DNA from: Microbacterium commune
Lineage (GTDB): Bacteria > Actinomycetota > Actinomycetes > Actinomycetales > Microbacteriaceae
Reading direction: 5' to 3'
Assembly (NCBI RefSeq): GCF_014836945.1
Contig: NZ_JACSPX010000001.1
Coordinates: forward strand, 1,515,313-1,579,312
DNA: 64,000 nucleotides
The notes under the pieces were generated by a model. It was given only the letters and a program-made list of their open reading frames with translations. It had not been told where the DNA came from and did no database searches. The translations under genes were made by a program, and so were the position numbers. Numbering within the stretch: the stretch's first letter is position 1; the number at the start of each line of letters is the position of its first letter. Shown here in pieces: positions 8,064-17,106 of this stretch.

Positions 8064-9250
8064 GCGAATCCGAGATCAGGAAGGGCCTCGCGGGCGTGGT
8101 CGCCGATGTGACGGCGATCAGCAAGGTCAACCCCGAGACCAACAGCCTGCTCTATCGCGGGTACCCCGTGCAGGAGCTCGCGGCGACGCAGCCGTTCGAG
8201 GCCGTCGCGTACCTGCTGTGGCACGGTGAGCTGCCGACCGCAGCGCAGCTGGCCGAGTTCCGCACCACCGAGCGCAGGCACCGCGCTCTGACCCCCGAGG
8301 TGAAGGCCGCTGTCGACGCGCTGCCGCTCGACTCGCACCCGATGGACGAGGTGCGCACGGCCGTCAGCGTGATCGGCGCGTTCGAGACCGCGGGCACCGG
8401 CAGCGTGCTCGACGCGGTCGGCACACCCGAGCAGAACCTGCAGCGCAGCCTGCAGCTGTTCGCGGTGCTGCCGGCCGTCGTCTCGTACGGTCAGCGCCGA
8501 CGCCGCGGGCAGGAGCTGATCGAGTCGCGCGACGACCTCGACTACGCCGCGAACTTCCTGTGGCTGACCTTCGGCGAAGAGCCCCACCAGGCGGTCGTCG
8601 ACGCGTTCAACCGCTCGATGATCCTGTACGCCGAGCACTCGTTCAACGCCTCCACGTTCACCGCCCGGGTGATCACCTCGACGCTCAGCGACCTGTACTC
8701 GGCGGTCGTGGGCGCGATCGGCGCGCTCAAGGGACCGCTGCACGGCGGTGCCAACGAGGCCGTCATGCACATCTTCGACGAGATCGGCTCGGCCGACCGT
8801 GTCGAGGAATGGCTCGACGCCGCGCTCGCCGAGAAGCGCAAGATCATGGGCTTCGGGCACCGGGTCTACAAGCGCGGCGACTCGCGCGTGCCCACGATGA
8901 AGGCCGCGCTCGACACCCTCGTCGAGCACTACGACAGGCCCGACGTCGCCGAGCTGTACGAGAAGCTCGAGACCGAGTTCGTCGAGCGCAAGGGCATCTA
9001 CCCGAACCTCGACTACCCCTCCGGTCCGGCGTACAACCTGATCGGGTACGACACGCTGACGTTCACGCCACTGTTCATCGCCGCGCGGATCGTGGGCTGG
9101 ACCGCCCACATTCTCGAGCAGCAGGCCTCGAACGCCCTGATCCGCCCGCTGTCGGCGTACAACGGCGTCGACGAGCGGCACATCGAGCAGTACGAGCCCG
9201 ACACCGCCGCGATCGAGGTGCAGGAGCGTCCGGAGGAAGCCGCCGGCTGA
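8060..9250 (+). CDS. prpC: 2-methylcitrate synthase
   Basis: 396 residues, citrate synthase fold. Condenses propionyl-CoA with oxaloacetate. Catalytic histidines are visible in GPLHGGANEAVM (about residue 230) and GFGHRVYKRGDSR (about residue 270). The length fits the shorter PrpC/citrate synthase II group, and its position after prpD and prpB supports methylcitrate rather than citrate synthase. Last gene of the operon; it ends about 50 bases from a convergent aldo/keto reductase. Confidence 0.95.
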   Translation: MSESEIRKGLAGVVADVTAISKVNPETNSLLYRGYPVQELAATQPFEAVAYLLWHGELPTAAQLAEFRTTERRHRALTPEVKAAVDALPLDSHPMDEVRTAVSVIGAFETAGTGSVLDAVGTPEQNLQRSLQLFAVLPAVVSYGQRRRRGQELIESRDDLDYAANFLWLTFGEEPHQAVVDAFNRSMILYAEHSFNASTFTARVITSTLSDLYSAVVGAIGALKGPLHGGANEAVMHIFDEIGSADRVEEWLDAALAEKRKIMGFGHRVYKRGDSRVPTMKAALDTLVEHYDRPDVAELYEKLETEFVERKGIYPNLDYPSGPAYNLIGYDTLTFTPLFIAARIVGWTAHILEQQASNALIRPLSAYNGVDERHIEQYEPDTAAIEVQERPEEAAG

Positions 9251-9269
9251 CGGCATCCGCCCTCGCCTG

Positions 9270-9296
9270 GCCCCTCAGCGAAGCACGGCTGGGGGC
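9270..9296. terminator. Hairpin between convergent prpC and aldo/keto reductase
   Basis: GCCCCTCAGC and GCTGGGGGC pair with one bulged T around an 8-base loop, in the 50-base gap between convergent genes. Could act in both directions. Confidence 0.45.
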
Positions 9297-9300
9297 GGGG

Positions 9301-10119
9301 CTACTGGCGATCGCGCGGGTGGGTGCCGGTGCGCTCGCCGGTCTCGAGGGCGGCGATCGCCGACAGATCGGCGGCGTCGAGCACGAAGCCGTCGAGATCG
9401 AGATTCTGGCGCAGGCGCTCCGGATGCACGGACTTGACCACCGCGGCACCGCCGAGCTCCATGTGCCAGCGGAGGATGACCTGGGCGACCGCCACCGAAT
9501 GCTTCGCCGCGATGTCGGCGAGAGTCGGGTCGTCGAGCAGGCGGCCGCGACCGAGCGGACTCCACGCCTGCGTGACGATGCCGTGCTCGGCGTGGAACGC
9601 CCGCAGCTCGTGCTGCGGCAGCCACGGATGGGACTCGACCTGGTTGAGGGCGGGTGCGACGCCGGTCTCGTCGATGAGGCGGCGGAGGTCTTCGATCTCG
9701 AAGTTCGCCACGCCGATCGTGCGCACGCGCCCATCGTGCCGGAGGTCGATGAGCGCCCGCCAGACGTCGACGAACGCGCCCCGTGCCGAGCGCGGCCAGT
9801 GGATCAGGTACAGATCGAGCGGACCGATGCCGAGGTCGCGCTCGGACCGCGCGAAGTCGGCGAGAGCCTGCCCGGCGCTCTGCGCCGGGTCGCCCCAGAA
9901 CTTCGAGGCGACGAGCAGCTCGTCGCGACGGCGCGACGAGCGGATCGCCTCGCCCAGCTCGCGCTCGTTGCCGTAGAACTGCGCGCCGTCCACGAGCCGG
10001 TACCCCGCATCGATCCCGGCGGTCACGACCTGGGCGGTCTGCTCGATCGGCACCTTGTAGAGGCCGAATCCGAGCGACGGCAGGCGGGTGCCGTCGTTGA
10101 GTGGGAGAGATGCGGGCAT
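9301..10119 (-). CDS. Aldo/keto reductase
   Basis: 272 residues, NADPH-dependent AKR barrel of the 2,5-diketo-gluconate-reductase type. All four catalytic positions are present: Asp and Tyr in RLVDGAQFYGNE, Lys in LLVASKFWG and His in LYLIHWP. Reduces aldehydes or ketones; physiological substrate unknown. It lies 55 bases downstream of the epimerase gene on the same strand, so the two probably form a small minus-strand operon. Confidence 0.92.
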   Translation of the reverse strand: MPASLPLNDGTRLPSLGFGLYKVPIEQTAQVVTAGIDAGYRLVDGAQFYGNERELGEAIRSSRRRDELLVASKFWGDPAQSAGQALADFARSERDLGIGPLDLYLIHWPRSARGAFVDVWRALIDLRHDGRVRTIGVANFEIEDLRRLIDETGVAPALNQVESHPWLPQHELRAFHAEHGIVTQAWSPLGRGRLLDDPTLADIAAKHSVAVAQVILRWHMELGGAAVVKSVHPERLRQNLDLDGFVLDAADLSAIAALETGERTGTHPRDRQ

Positions 10120-10174
10120 GCCGACATCCTGGCACGGTGCGCATCCGGGCGGAACGCGCCGGCGAAGCGGCGGC

Positions 10175-11020
10175 TCAGACGTGATCGCGCCACGAGTGCC
10201 GCGGCTCGAACCCCAGCAACTCGCGGGCGTGCTCGATCGACAGCAGCGTCTCGTTGTCGCCGACCTCCCTGGTGACTGGCACGCCGGGGAAGACCTCGGC
10301 GATCAGGTCGGAATTGCGCCGCGTCATGACGGTATCGGCCGCGGCGATGATGAAGCGGTCGAATCCGGGCTTCGCCACCTGCAGTGCGCGCTCCACTGCC
10401 TGCGCGCCGTCGCGCGCATCGATGTAGCCCCACAGGTTCCACTTGCGCAGGGTGGCGTCGGCGTCGAAGGACGGGAACTCGGCGTAGTCGTCGGGCACCA
10501 TGACGTTCGAGAATCGCAGGGCCGTGATTGACAGATCCGGATGCCAGCGCACCAGCTCGCGTGCCAGCTGCTCTTCGAGGGTCTTCACCAGCGAGTAGAC
10601 CGACTCCGGCCGCGCCGGATACTCCTCGTCGACGGGGATGTATGGCGGCGGCACGTCGAACGGGAGCCCCTGCACCGTCTCGCTGGACGCGTAGACGATG
10701 CGCCGGATGCCCAGGCGGACGGCTGCCCAGAAGACGTTGAACGTGGCGTTCATGTTGTTGTGGAACGTGGCGACGTCGGTGCGGATGCCCGGTGCGGGCA
10801 CGGCGCCGAGATGGACGACGGCGTCGATGCCGTCGTGCTGGTCGCCGACCGCGGTGAACGCGTCGACGACCTGACCGTAGTCGGTGAGGTCGACCTGCAC
10901 GAAGCCGGGGCCGCGTGTGCCCGAGATGTCCATGCCGATCACATCCCATCCGTTCGCTCGCAGTTCGCGGGCGACGACTGTGCCGAGCTTGCCCGATGAT
11001 CCGGTGAGTGCGATGCGCAT
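10175..11020 (-). CDS. NAD-dependent epimerase/dehydratase (extended SDR)
   Basis: 281 residues from the ATG at 11018-11020; an upstream in-frame extension through the intergenic region is not protein-like. N-terminal Rossmann motif TGSSGKLG, then D31-type acidic residue (DISG), and the catalytic YSLVK (YxxxK). The family includes UDP-sugar epimerases and uronate dehydrogenases; the short length and VYASSETVQG stretch are compatible with a uronate dehydrogenase-like enzyme, but this is not settled. Divergent from the phytase gene, sharing a 230-base intergenic region that contains operator A. Confidence 0.85.
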   Translation of the reverse strand: MRIALTGSSGKLGTVVARELRANGWDVIGMDISGTRGPGFVQVDLTDYGQVVDAFTAVGDQHDGIDAVVHLGAVPAPGIRTDVATFHNNMNATFNVFWAAVRLGIRRIVYASSETVQGLPFDVPPPYIPVDEEYPARPESVYSLVKTLEEQLARELVRWHPDLSITALRFSNVMVPDDYAEFPSFDADATLRKWNLWGYIDARDGAQAVERALQVAKPGFDRFIIAAADTVMTRRNSDLIAEVFPGVPVTREVGDNETLLSIEHARELLGFEPRHSWRDHV

Positions 11021-11132
11021 GAATCGAGGCCTTCCGTCCGTAGGGTGTTCTGCAACGCTATAGGTCTCGCCGGGGGTCGGCGGGCGCTTTGTGACGCTGA
11101 CCCACCGTTGGCGTCCGCCACCTCCGATTATC

Positions 11133-11169
11133 TTGACAGCTATATAAATACATTCTAATGTCCGGACAA
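11133..11169 (+). promoter_or_regulatory. Phytase promoter with operator A
   Basis: TTGACA at 11133-11138, a 17-base spacer and TAATGT at 11156-11161, close to the sigma-70 consensus in an unusually AT-rich stretch. Operator A, ATGTCCGGACAA at 11158-11169 (core palindrome TGTCCGGACA), overlaps the -10. Same operator family as at 13526, 13629, 24072 and 24193. Drives the phytase gene at 11253. Confidence 0.75.
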
Positions 11170-11252
11170 ATGCGTTCGAGGTCGGTGTCGCAGTGCCGCG
11201 TGCCGGGGCGGATGCACTGATCCACCGCTGCAGGCGGGGGAGGAGGAATGTC

Positions 11253-12671
11253 ATGTCTCGATTACCCGAGCATTCGCGGGCGGGGGCCGCGATCCTGGCC
11301 GCGGTCGCGCTGGCCGGAGGAGCACTGCTGCCGAGCTCGGCGAACGCCGCCCAGCAGGCCCACGGTCCGCACAGCGTCACCGTCCGCACCACCGGCAACT
11401 TGTACGGGACCAAGGCCGTGTACGAGCCGTTCCAGGATGCGCGCACCTACCGCCGTCCGCCGGCGAGCTACCGTCCGGTCCTCGTCGAGCACGTGGGACG
11501 GCACGGGTCGCGTCTGCTGTCGAGCAGGAAGTACGACGATCTGCTCTGGCAGCTCTGGCAGATCGCGCACGCTGACGGCGGGCTCACCGGGCTCGGCGAG
11601 CAGCTCGGCGACGACCTGCAGGAGATCATGGCCATTCATGAGGAGGTCGGCTACGGCGCGCTGAGCGCGCGTGGCGCTGCTGAGCAGCAGGGCATCGCCG
11701 AGCGCGCAGTGGCCCGCGTGCCCGGCGTCTTCGACGCGGCCGTGGCGGACGGCGCGCCCATCAGCATCGTCTCCTCCGGCGTGGATCGCGCCGTCGACAG
11801 CGCTGAGAACTTCGTCGTCGGCCTGCAGGAGGCCTACCCCGAGCTCGCCCCGCTCATCCAGCCCCAGGTCACGGATCGCGACCTGCTGTACTTCCACGAC
11901 ACCGACCCCGACTACCTCGAGTACGAGGAATCGGAGCAGCTCGCGGCCATCGACGATGCTCTCGAGCAGCTTCCGATCATCGCGGAGACCGCGCGCGATG
12001 TCGTGAGCAGGCTGTTCACCGCGGAGTTCATCGGTCGCGTCGACGCCGGGGAGTTCGACCTCGTCGATCAGGGCAAGGGCAAGACGCACCTGAAGTCCGT
12101 GGTCGACATCGCCTCCTTCGTCTACGAGCTGTACGTCATCGCTCCCGGCATGGATCAGGACGCCGCTGTCGACATGTCGCCCTACATGAGCGACGAGGAC
12201 GCCGAGGTGTTCGCCTACCTGTCCGACGCAGCCGACTTCTACGAGAAGGGCCCGGCCTTCGCCGGCTCGGATGTCACCTACCGGATGGCGCACGTGCTGG
12301 TCGACGCCATGCTCGACTCGGTCGAGGCCGTCGCGGCCGGCGAAGAGGTTCCCGCGGCCGAGTTCCGCTTCGCCCACGCCGAGGAGATCATTCCTCTCGC
12401 CGCGCTGCTCGAGCTGCCAGGCAGCACCGTGCAGCAGCCCGAGGGAGAGCTGTTCGACTACGACGTGAACCCGTGGCGGGGTGCGCAGGTGGCTCCCATG
12501 GCCGCCAACCTGCAGTGGGACGTGTACGTGGGTCCCCGCGGCCGCACCATCGTGCGGATGCTGTACAACGAGCAGGAGACCGCGTTCCCCGACGACTGTG
12601 AGCCCATGCGCCCGGGAAGCATGTTCTACACGGCCGCCGAGCTCACCAGCTGCCTGGCTGACAAGCGCTGA
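11253..12671 (+). CDS. Secreted multiple inositol polyphosphate phosphatase (MINPP-type phytase)
   Basis: About 472 residues, histidine phosphatase clade 2. A signal peptide covers roughly residues 1-32 (hydrophobic AAILAAVALAGGALL, then ANA/A). The phosphohistidine motif RHGSR is at 83-87. The proton-donor motif is HAE at 375-377 (FRFAHAEEIIPLAALL), the MINPP signature in place of the HD of HAP phytases. It should strip phosphates from extracellular phytate. ATG at 11253 follows GGAGGA; an in-frame GTG 60 bases upstream has no ribosome site. It shares its operator type with the iol operon, which links it to inositol use. Ends in a strong terminator. No wall anchor or membrane segment at the C-terminus. 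Confidence 0.9.
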   Translation: MSRLPEHSRAGAAILAAVALAGGALLPSSANAAQQAHGPHSVTVRTTGNLYGTKAVYEPFQDARTYRRPPASYRPVLVEHVGRHGSRLLSSRKYDDLLWQLWQIAHADGGLTGLGEQLGDDLQEIMAIHEEVGYGALSARGAAEQQGIAERAVARVPGVFDAAVADGAPISIVSSGVDRAVDSAENFVVGLQEAYPELAPLIQPQVTDRDLLYFHDTDPDYLEYEESEQLAAIDDALEQLPIIAETARDVVSRLFTAEFIGRVDAGEFDLVDQGKGKTHLKSVVDIASFVYELYVIAPGMDQDAAVDMSPYMSDEDAEVFAYLSDAADFYEKGPAFAGSDVTYRMAHVLVDAMLDSVEAVAAGEEVPAAEFRFAHAEEIIPLAALLELPGSTVQQPEGELFDYDVNPWRGAQVAPMAANLQWDVYVGPRGRTIVRMLYNEQETAFPDDCEPMRPGSMFYTAAELTSCLADKR

Positions 12672-12677
12672 CGAACG

Positions 12678-12713
12678 ACTCGGGGGCGGATGCTTCGGCA
12701 TCCGCCCCCGAGT
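12678..12713. terminator. Terminator after the phytase gene
   Basis: Perfect 16-bp stem (left arm ACTCGGGGGCGGATGC) with a TTCG tetraloop, starting 7 bases past the stop, between convergent phytase and GntR genes. Confidence 0.85.
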
Positions 12714-12722
12714 GCGTCACCC

Positions 12723-13484
12723 TCACTTGGCGACGAGCGTCGCTTCGAAGCTGTACATGTCGGGCCGGTAGCAGTGCGTGCCGAACTCGACGGCTCTGCC
12801 GGCCGCGTCGTAGGCGGTGCGCTGCATCGTCAGAAGCGGGCTGCCCGCGTCGATGTCGAGCAGCTGCGCCTCGTCGCCGTGCTCGCCGCGCGCGCCGATG
12901 CGCTGCTTGGCCACGCGGATGGTCACACCGCGGCTGCGCAGGATCTGGTACAGGCCCTGCTCCTCCAGCTGTGCGCGGGTGATGTCGGAGAGGTCTGCCG
13001 GCAGGAAGTTCTCCATCACGGCGACGGGGACGCCGTCGGTGCTCCGCAGCCGTCGCATGTACAGCACCGGCGACCCGGCAGCCACACCGAGATGCTCGGC
13101 CACCTCGTCGGTGGCGGGGCGGACATCGTGCTGCAGCACCTCGGTGGCGGGGGTGTGCTGCGTGCTGGCGAGGTCCTCGAACAGGCTGGTCAGCTCGACC
13201 TGCCGGGTCACCTGACCCTGCACGACCTGAGTGCCGATGCCGCGGCGCCTGACCAGCAGCCCCTTGTCCACGACCTCCTGGATGGCCCGGCGGATCGTCG
13301 GGCGCGACACGCCCAGCCGCCGGCCGATCTCGATCTCGTTCTCCAGCCGTGCCCCTGGCGGGATCTGCCCCGACTGGATCGCGGCCTCCAGGCGGCGCGA
13401 GACCTGGAAGTACAGCGGCACAGGACCCGCGCGGTCGAGGTCGTGGAACAGCTCGTCCGGCCAGACCGGTTCATCGTTCGGCAT
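12723..13484 (-). CDS. GntR-family (HutC/UTRA) regulator, proposed repressor of the phytate-inositol regulon
   Basis: 253 residues from the ATG at 13482-13484. N-terminal winged helix (about residues 12-80; LENEIEIGRRLGVSRPTIRRAIQ) and a C-terminal UTRA effector domain (about 100-250). It is divergent from the iolC gene, with operator B in its own upstream region and operator C on the iol promoter. HutC-type GntR proteins bind short palindromes such as the one seen here. The effector is probably an inositol catabolite or inositol phosphate (inference). In Bacillus the iol repressor is of the DeoR type, so this is a different regulator for the same pathway. Confidence 0.88.
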   Translation of the reverse strand: MPNDEPVWPDELFHDLDRAGPVPLYFQVSRRLEAAIQSGQIPPGARLENEIEIGRRLGVSRPTIRRAIQEVVDKGLLVRRRGIGTQVVQGQVTRQVELTSLFEDLASTQHTPATEVLQHDVRPATDEVAEHLGVAAGSPVLYMRRLRSTDGVPVAVMENFLPADLSDITRAQLEEQGLYQILRSRGVTIRVAKQRIGARGEHGDEAQLLDIDAGSPLLTMQRTAYDAAGRAVEFGTHCYRPDMYSFEATLVAK

Positions 13485-13525
13485 GCGGCGTCCCTCTCCT
13501 CGGCACTGATCCACGGCTCGCACCA

Positions 13526-13537
13526 TTGTCAGGACAA
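13526..13537 (-). promoter_or_regulatory. Operator B (upstream of the GntR gene)
   Basis: TTGTCAGGACAA, the most symmetrical copy of the operator (only the central two bases break the palindrome). On the minus strand a TACTGT -10-like hexamer (13542-13537) overlaps it, suggesting autorepression. No good -35 was seen. Confidence 0.65.
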
Positions 13538-13628
13538 CAGTACCGCCGGTGGGCGGTGGCGGGGAGGCGGCGCGGGAATTCGCTGATCTCGAGGCCCGAG
13601 GCTTCCACCGCCGTCGCCGCATGTGATA

Positions 13629-13640
13629 TTGTTAGGACAA
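13629..13640 (+). promoter_or_regulatory. Operator C on the iol operon promoter
   Basis: TTGTTAGGACAA, overlapping a -10-like TATTGT at 13627-13632, about 26 bases before the iolC start. The -35 is weak (TTCCAC at 13603-13608, 18-base spacer). Confidence 0.7.
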
Positions 13641-13665
13641 ATGAACGCGGCAATGGAGCGTGAAG

Positions 13666-14610
13666 ATGAGTGGCAGTCCTGAGGTTCTGGCGATCGGCCG
13701 GCTCGGTGTGGATGTCTATCCCCTCGAGAACGGAGTCGGGCTCGAGCAGGTGAACACCTTCGGCAAATATCTCGGCGGCACTGCCGCCAACGTCGCCGTC
13801 GCGGTCGCGCGCTACGGGCACGAGGTCGAACTCGTCTCGCGTGTCGGCGACGACCCCTTCGGGCGCTATCTGCTCGCGGAGCTGCGACGCCTCGGCGTCG
13901 GGGAGAGGCTGGTCGCGACCGATCCCGGCCTGAAGACCCCGATCACGTTCTGCGAGCTCTTCCCTCCCGACGACTTCCCGCTGTACTTCTACCGGGAGCC
14001 CAAGGCTCCGGACATGAACGTCGACGTCGCCCAGCTGGATCTCGAGGCGGTCCGCGAGGCGAGGATCCTGTGGGTCACGGCCACCGGGCTCAGTGATGAG
14101 CCCAGCCGCCAGGCCCATCATGCGGCGATCGCCGCCCGGGACCGCATCCGCCACACCATCCTCGACCTCGACTACCGGCCGATGTTCTGGGACGACGCGT
14201 CCCAGGCCACCGCCCAGCTGGAGCGCGTCCTCGGCCAGGTCACCGTCGCCGTCGGCAACCGCGAGGAGTGCCTCGTCGCCGTCGGCGAGGACGACCCGGA
14301 GCGTGCCGCGGACGCCCTGCTGGAACGGGGCGTGGAGCTGGCGGTCGTCAAGCAGGGGCCCAGGGGCGTGCTCGCGAAGACGCGCGAGGAGACGGTCGAG
14401 GTGCCGGTGTACCACGTCGACGTCGTGAACGGGCTCGGTGCGGGGGACGCCTTCGGCGGCGCGCTGTGCCACGGCCTCCTCGAGGGGTGGAGCCTGGAGC
14501 GCATCATCGCCTTCGCCAACGTCGCCGGGGCCATCGTCGCCTCACGTCGGGAGTGCTCCACGGCCATGCCCGACGCATCCGAAGTCAACGCACTGCTGCA
14601 GGGAGCATGA
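13666..14610 (+). CDS. iolC: 5-dehydro-2-deoxygluconokinase (PfkB-family sugar kinase)
   Basis: 314 residues from the ATG at 13666, placed 7 bases after GGAG; a GTG two codons earlier is possible but too close to that site. Phosphorylates 5-dehydro-2-deoxy-D-gluconate (DKG) in myo-inositol breakdown. PfkB features: LGGTAANVAVAVARYG near residues 36-51 and the C-terminal anion-hole/catalytic motif GLGAGDAFGGALCHG with the base Asp. First gene of a seven-gene operon with short gaps or 4-base overlaps. Preceded by operator C. Confidence 0.92.
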   Translation: MSGSPEVLAIGRLGVDVYPLENGVGLEQVNTFGKYLGGTAANVAVAVARYGHEVELVSRVGDDPFGRYLLAELRRLGVGERLVATDPGLKTPITFCELFPPDDFPLYFYREPKAPDMNVDVAQLDLEAVREARILWVTATGLSDEPSRQAHHAAIAARDRIRHTILDLDYRPMFWDDASQATAQLERVLGQVTVAVGNREECLVAVGEDDPERAADALLERGVELAVVKQGPRGVLAKTREETVEVPVYHVDVVNGLGAGDAFGGALCHGLLEGWSLERIIAFANVAGAIVASRRECSTAMPDASEVNALLQGA

Positions 14611-14611
14611 G

Positions 14612-15559
14612 ATGTCGGTGATCGGATCGGGGGAGTTCGCGCGGCTGCGCGACATCAGGGCCACGCAGCCGGAGCTGGTCTCGGCAGCGCTCGCGGCACG
14701 CAAGCGCCGCCCGCTGCTGCGCGGCGACCAGCGGCTGTTCTTCGTCGCCGCCGACCACCCTGCGCGCGGGGCGCTCTCCGTCGGAGGCGACCGGATGGCG
14801 ATGGCCGACCGCTACGTCCTGCTCGAGCGACTCGTGATCGCGTTGAGCCATCCGGGCGTCGACGGAGTGCTCGGAACCCCGGATATCATCGACGACCTCG
14901 CGCTCCTGGGCGCCCTGGAGGACAAGATCGTCGTCGGGTCGATGAACAGGGGAGGCCTGCAGGGCTCCGGGTTCGAGCTGGATGACCGGTACACCGCCTA
15001 CGACGTGCCGACCATGACCGAACGCGGGATCGATTTCGGGAAAGCCCTGGTGCGGATCGACCTGGACGACCCGGCGACCGCCGGCACGCTGGCGGCGACC
15101 GCCGAGGCGGTGACCGCCGCATCCGCGGCCGGGACGCCCATCATGCTGGAGCCGTTCATGAGCCGGCGACGCGACGGCCGGGTCGTGAACGATCTGACCC
15201 CGGACGCGGTCATCCGCTCCATCTCGATCGCCTCGGCGCTCGGCGCCGACAGCGCGTTCACGTGGCTGAAGCTGCCCGTCGTCGATGAGATGGAACGGGT
15301 GATGGCATCCACCACCATGCCGGCCCTGCTGCTGGGAGGCGACGCCGGCGACGATCCGGACGAGCGGTTCGCCTCCTGGGAGAATGCGCTCGGCCTTCCC
15401 GGCGTCCGCGGTCTCACCGTGGGACGCACGCTGCTGTACCCCGAGGACGGGGACGTCTGGGGCGCCGTCGATGCGGCGGCCCGACTGGTCCACCCGGCCT
15501 TCTCGATCGAAACATCCACCGAGGATCTCGGTGTGCACACCCTGAAGGAGAGAGCATGA
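14612..15559 (+). CDS. DeoC/Cgl0158-type aldolase, probable 6-phospho-5-dehydro-2-deoxygluconate aldolase
   Basis: 315 residues from the ATG at 14612 (GGGAG 7 bases upstream; gap to iolC of one base). Class I aldolase-type barrel related to deoxyribose-phosphate aldolase; conserved-looking stretches are FFVAADHPARGAL, IMLEPFMSRR, TWLKLPVV and LLLGGDAGDDP. The Lys in TWLKLP is a candidate Schiff-base residue. In actinobacterial iol clusters a protein of this kind occupies the place of IolJ, which splits DKG-6-phosphate to malonate semialdehyde and glycerone phosphate. Assignment to that step rests on operon position. Confidence 0.8.
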   Translation: MSVIGSGEFARLRDIRATQPELVSAALAARKRRPLLRGDQRLFFVAADHPARGALSVGGDRMAMADRYVLLERLVIALSHPGVDGVLGTPDIIDDLALLGALEDKIVVGSMNRGGLQGSGFELDDRYTAYDVPTMTERGIDFGKALVRIDLDDPATAGTLAATAEAVTAASAAGTPIMLEPFMSRRRDGRVVNDLTPDAVIRSISIASALGADSAFTWLKLPVVDEMERVMASTTMPALLLGGDAGDDPDERFASWENALGLPGVRGLTVGRTLLYPEDGDVWGAVDAAARLVHPAFSIETSTEDLGVHTLKERA

Positions 15560-17097
15560 CGGTCACAGCCACCGCAGTCCGCACGATCGGACACTGGATC
15601 GACGCAGCGGAGCACGTACCCGACGGCTCTCGCACCGCCGACGTGTTCAACCCCGCCACCGGCACGGTGACGACCCGGCTCGCGCTCGCCGATGACGCGG
15701 TGATCGACCGCGCGATCGAATCCGCGCAGCGGGGCTTCGAGCAGTGGTCCGCATACTCCATCGCCAGGCGCCAGACCGTGCTCTTCGCGTTCCGCGAGCT
15801 GCTGAACGAGCGTCGTGACGAACTCGCCGCCCTCATCACCTCCGAGCATGGCAAGGTGCTCTCCGACGCGATGGGGGAGATCATGCGCGGGCAGGAGGTC
15901 GTCGAGCTGGCCTGCGGCTTCCCGCACCTGACCAAGGGTGAGTTCAGCGAGAACGCCTCCACCGGCGTGGACGTGTACTCGATCAAGCAGCCCCTCGGCG
16001 TGGTCGGGATCATCAGCCCGTTCAACTTCCCGGCCATGGTGCCGATGTGGTTCTTCCCCGTCGCGATCGCGGCAGGCAACGCCGTGATCCTCAAGCCCAG
16101 CGAGAAGGACCCCTCCGCGGCGATGTGGATCGCGCGGCTGTGGGCCGAGGCCGGCCTGCCCGAGGGGGTGTTCACGGTGCTGCAGGGAGACAAGGCGGCC
16201 GTGGACGGGCTGCTGAACGACCCGCGGGTGCAGTCCATCTCGTTCGTCGGCTCCACCCCGATCGCGCAGTACATCTACGAGCAGGCCTCCCGCAACGGCA
16301 AGCGCGTGCAGGCGCTGGGCGGTGCGAAGAACCACATGCTCGTGCTTCCGGATGCCGACCTCGACCTCGTCGCGGATCAGGCGGTCAACGCCGGGTACGG
16401 CGCCGCCGGCGAGCGCTGCATGGCGGTCTCGGTGGTGCTGGCCGTCGAGCCGGTCGCGGACGAGCTGATCGAGAAGATCGCCACGCGCATCAGCAGGCTC
16501 CGCGTGGGCGACGGCGCCGGAGCCGACGGGGTCGAACCGGACATGGGGCCCCTGATCACGCAGGAGCACCGGGACCGGGTCGCGTCGTACGTCGACATCG
16601 CCGAAGCCGACGGCGGCCGCATCGTGGTCGACGGCCGTCGGTTCGAGGCCGAGGGCTGCGAGAGCGGCTTCTTCTTCGGACCGACCCTGATCGACGACCT
16701 TCCGCTGGACTCTCAGGCGTACACAGACGAGATCTTTGGGCCGGTGCTTCAGGTCGTCCGCATCGGCAGCTTCCAGGAGGGGGTCGCGCTGATCAACTCC
16801 GGCAGGTTCGGCAACGGCACGGCCATCTTCACGAACGACGGCGGCGCCGCCCGCCGCTTCCAGCACGAGGTGCAGGTGGGCATGATCGGCATCAATGTGC
16901 CCATCCCGGTCCCCGTGGCGTACCACTCGTTCGGCGGATGGAAGCAGTCGCTGTTCGGCGACGCCAAGGCGTACGGCGTGCACGGGTTCGAGTTCTTCAC
17001 CCGCGAGAAGGCGGTGACCGCACGGTGGATCGACCCGTCCCGGCGTGCCTCCTCCGAGCACGCCGGCATCAACCTCGGCTTCCCGCAGAACGATTGA
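15556..17097 (+). CDS. mmsA: Methylmalonate-semialdehyde/malonate-semialdehyde dehydrogenase (CoA-acylating)
   Basis: 513 residues, aldehyde dehydrogenase superfamily (IolA/MmsA). Converts malonate semialdehyde from inositol to acetyl-CoA and CO2 with NAD+ and CoA. Catalytic Cys in GYGAAGERCMAVSVV (about residue 288), with IISPFNFPAMVPMWFFPVAIA and KPSEKDP forming the NAD site. The start overlaps the aldolase stop by 4 bases. The same enzyme can serve valine catabolism, but the iol operon setting defines its role here. Confidence 0.95.
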   Translation: MTVTATAVRTIGHWIDAAEHVPDGSRTADVFNPATGTVTTRLALADDAVIDRAIESAQRGFEQWSAYSIARRQTVLFAFRELLNERRDELAALITSEHGKVLSDAMGEIMRGQEVVELACGFPHLTKGEFSENASTGVDVYSIKQPLGVVGIISPFNFPAMVPMWFFPVAIAAGNAVILKPSEKDPSAAMWIARLWAEAGLPEGVFTVLQGDKAAVDGLLNDPRVQSISFVGSTPIAQYIYEQASRNGKRVQALGGAKNHMLVLPDADLDLVADQAVNAGYGAAGERCMAVSVVLAVEPVADELIEKIATRISRLRVGDGAGADGVEPDMGPLITQEHRDRVASYVDIAEADGGRIVVDGRRFEAEGCESGFFFGPTLIDDLPLDSQAYTDEIFGPVLQVVRIGSFQEGVALINSGRFGNGTAIFTNDGGAARRFQHEVQVGMIGINVPIPVPVAYHSFGGWKQSLFGDAKAYGVHGFEFFTREKAVTARWIDPSRRASSEHAGINLGFPQND

Positions 17098-17106
17098 GGG
17101 AGCGGC

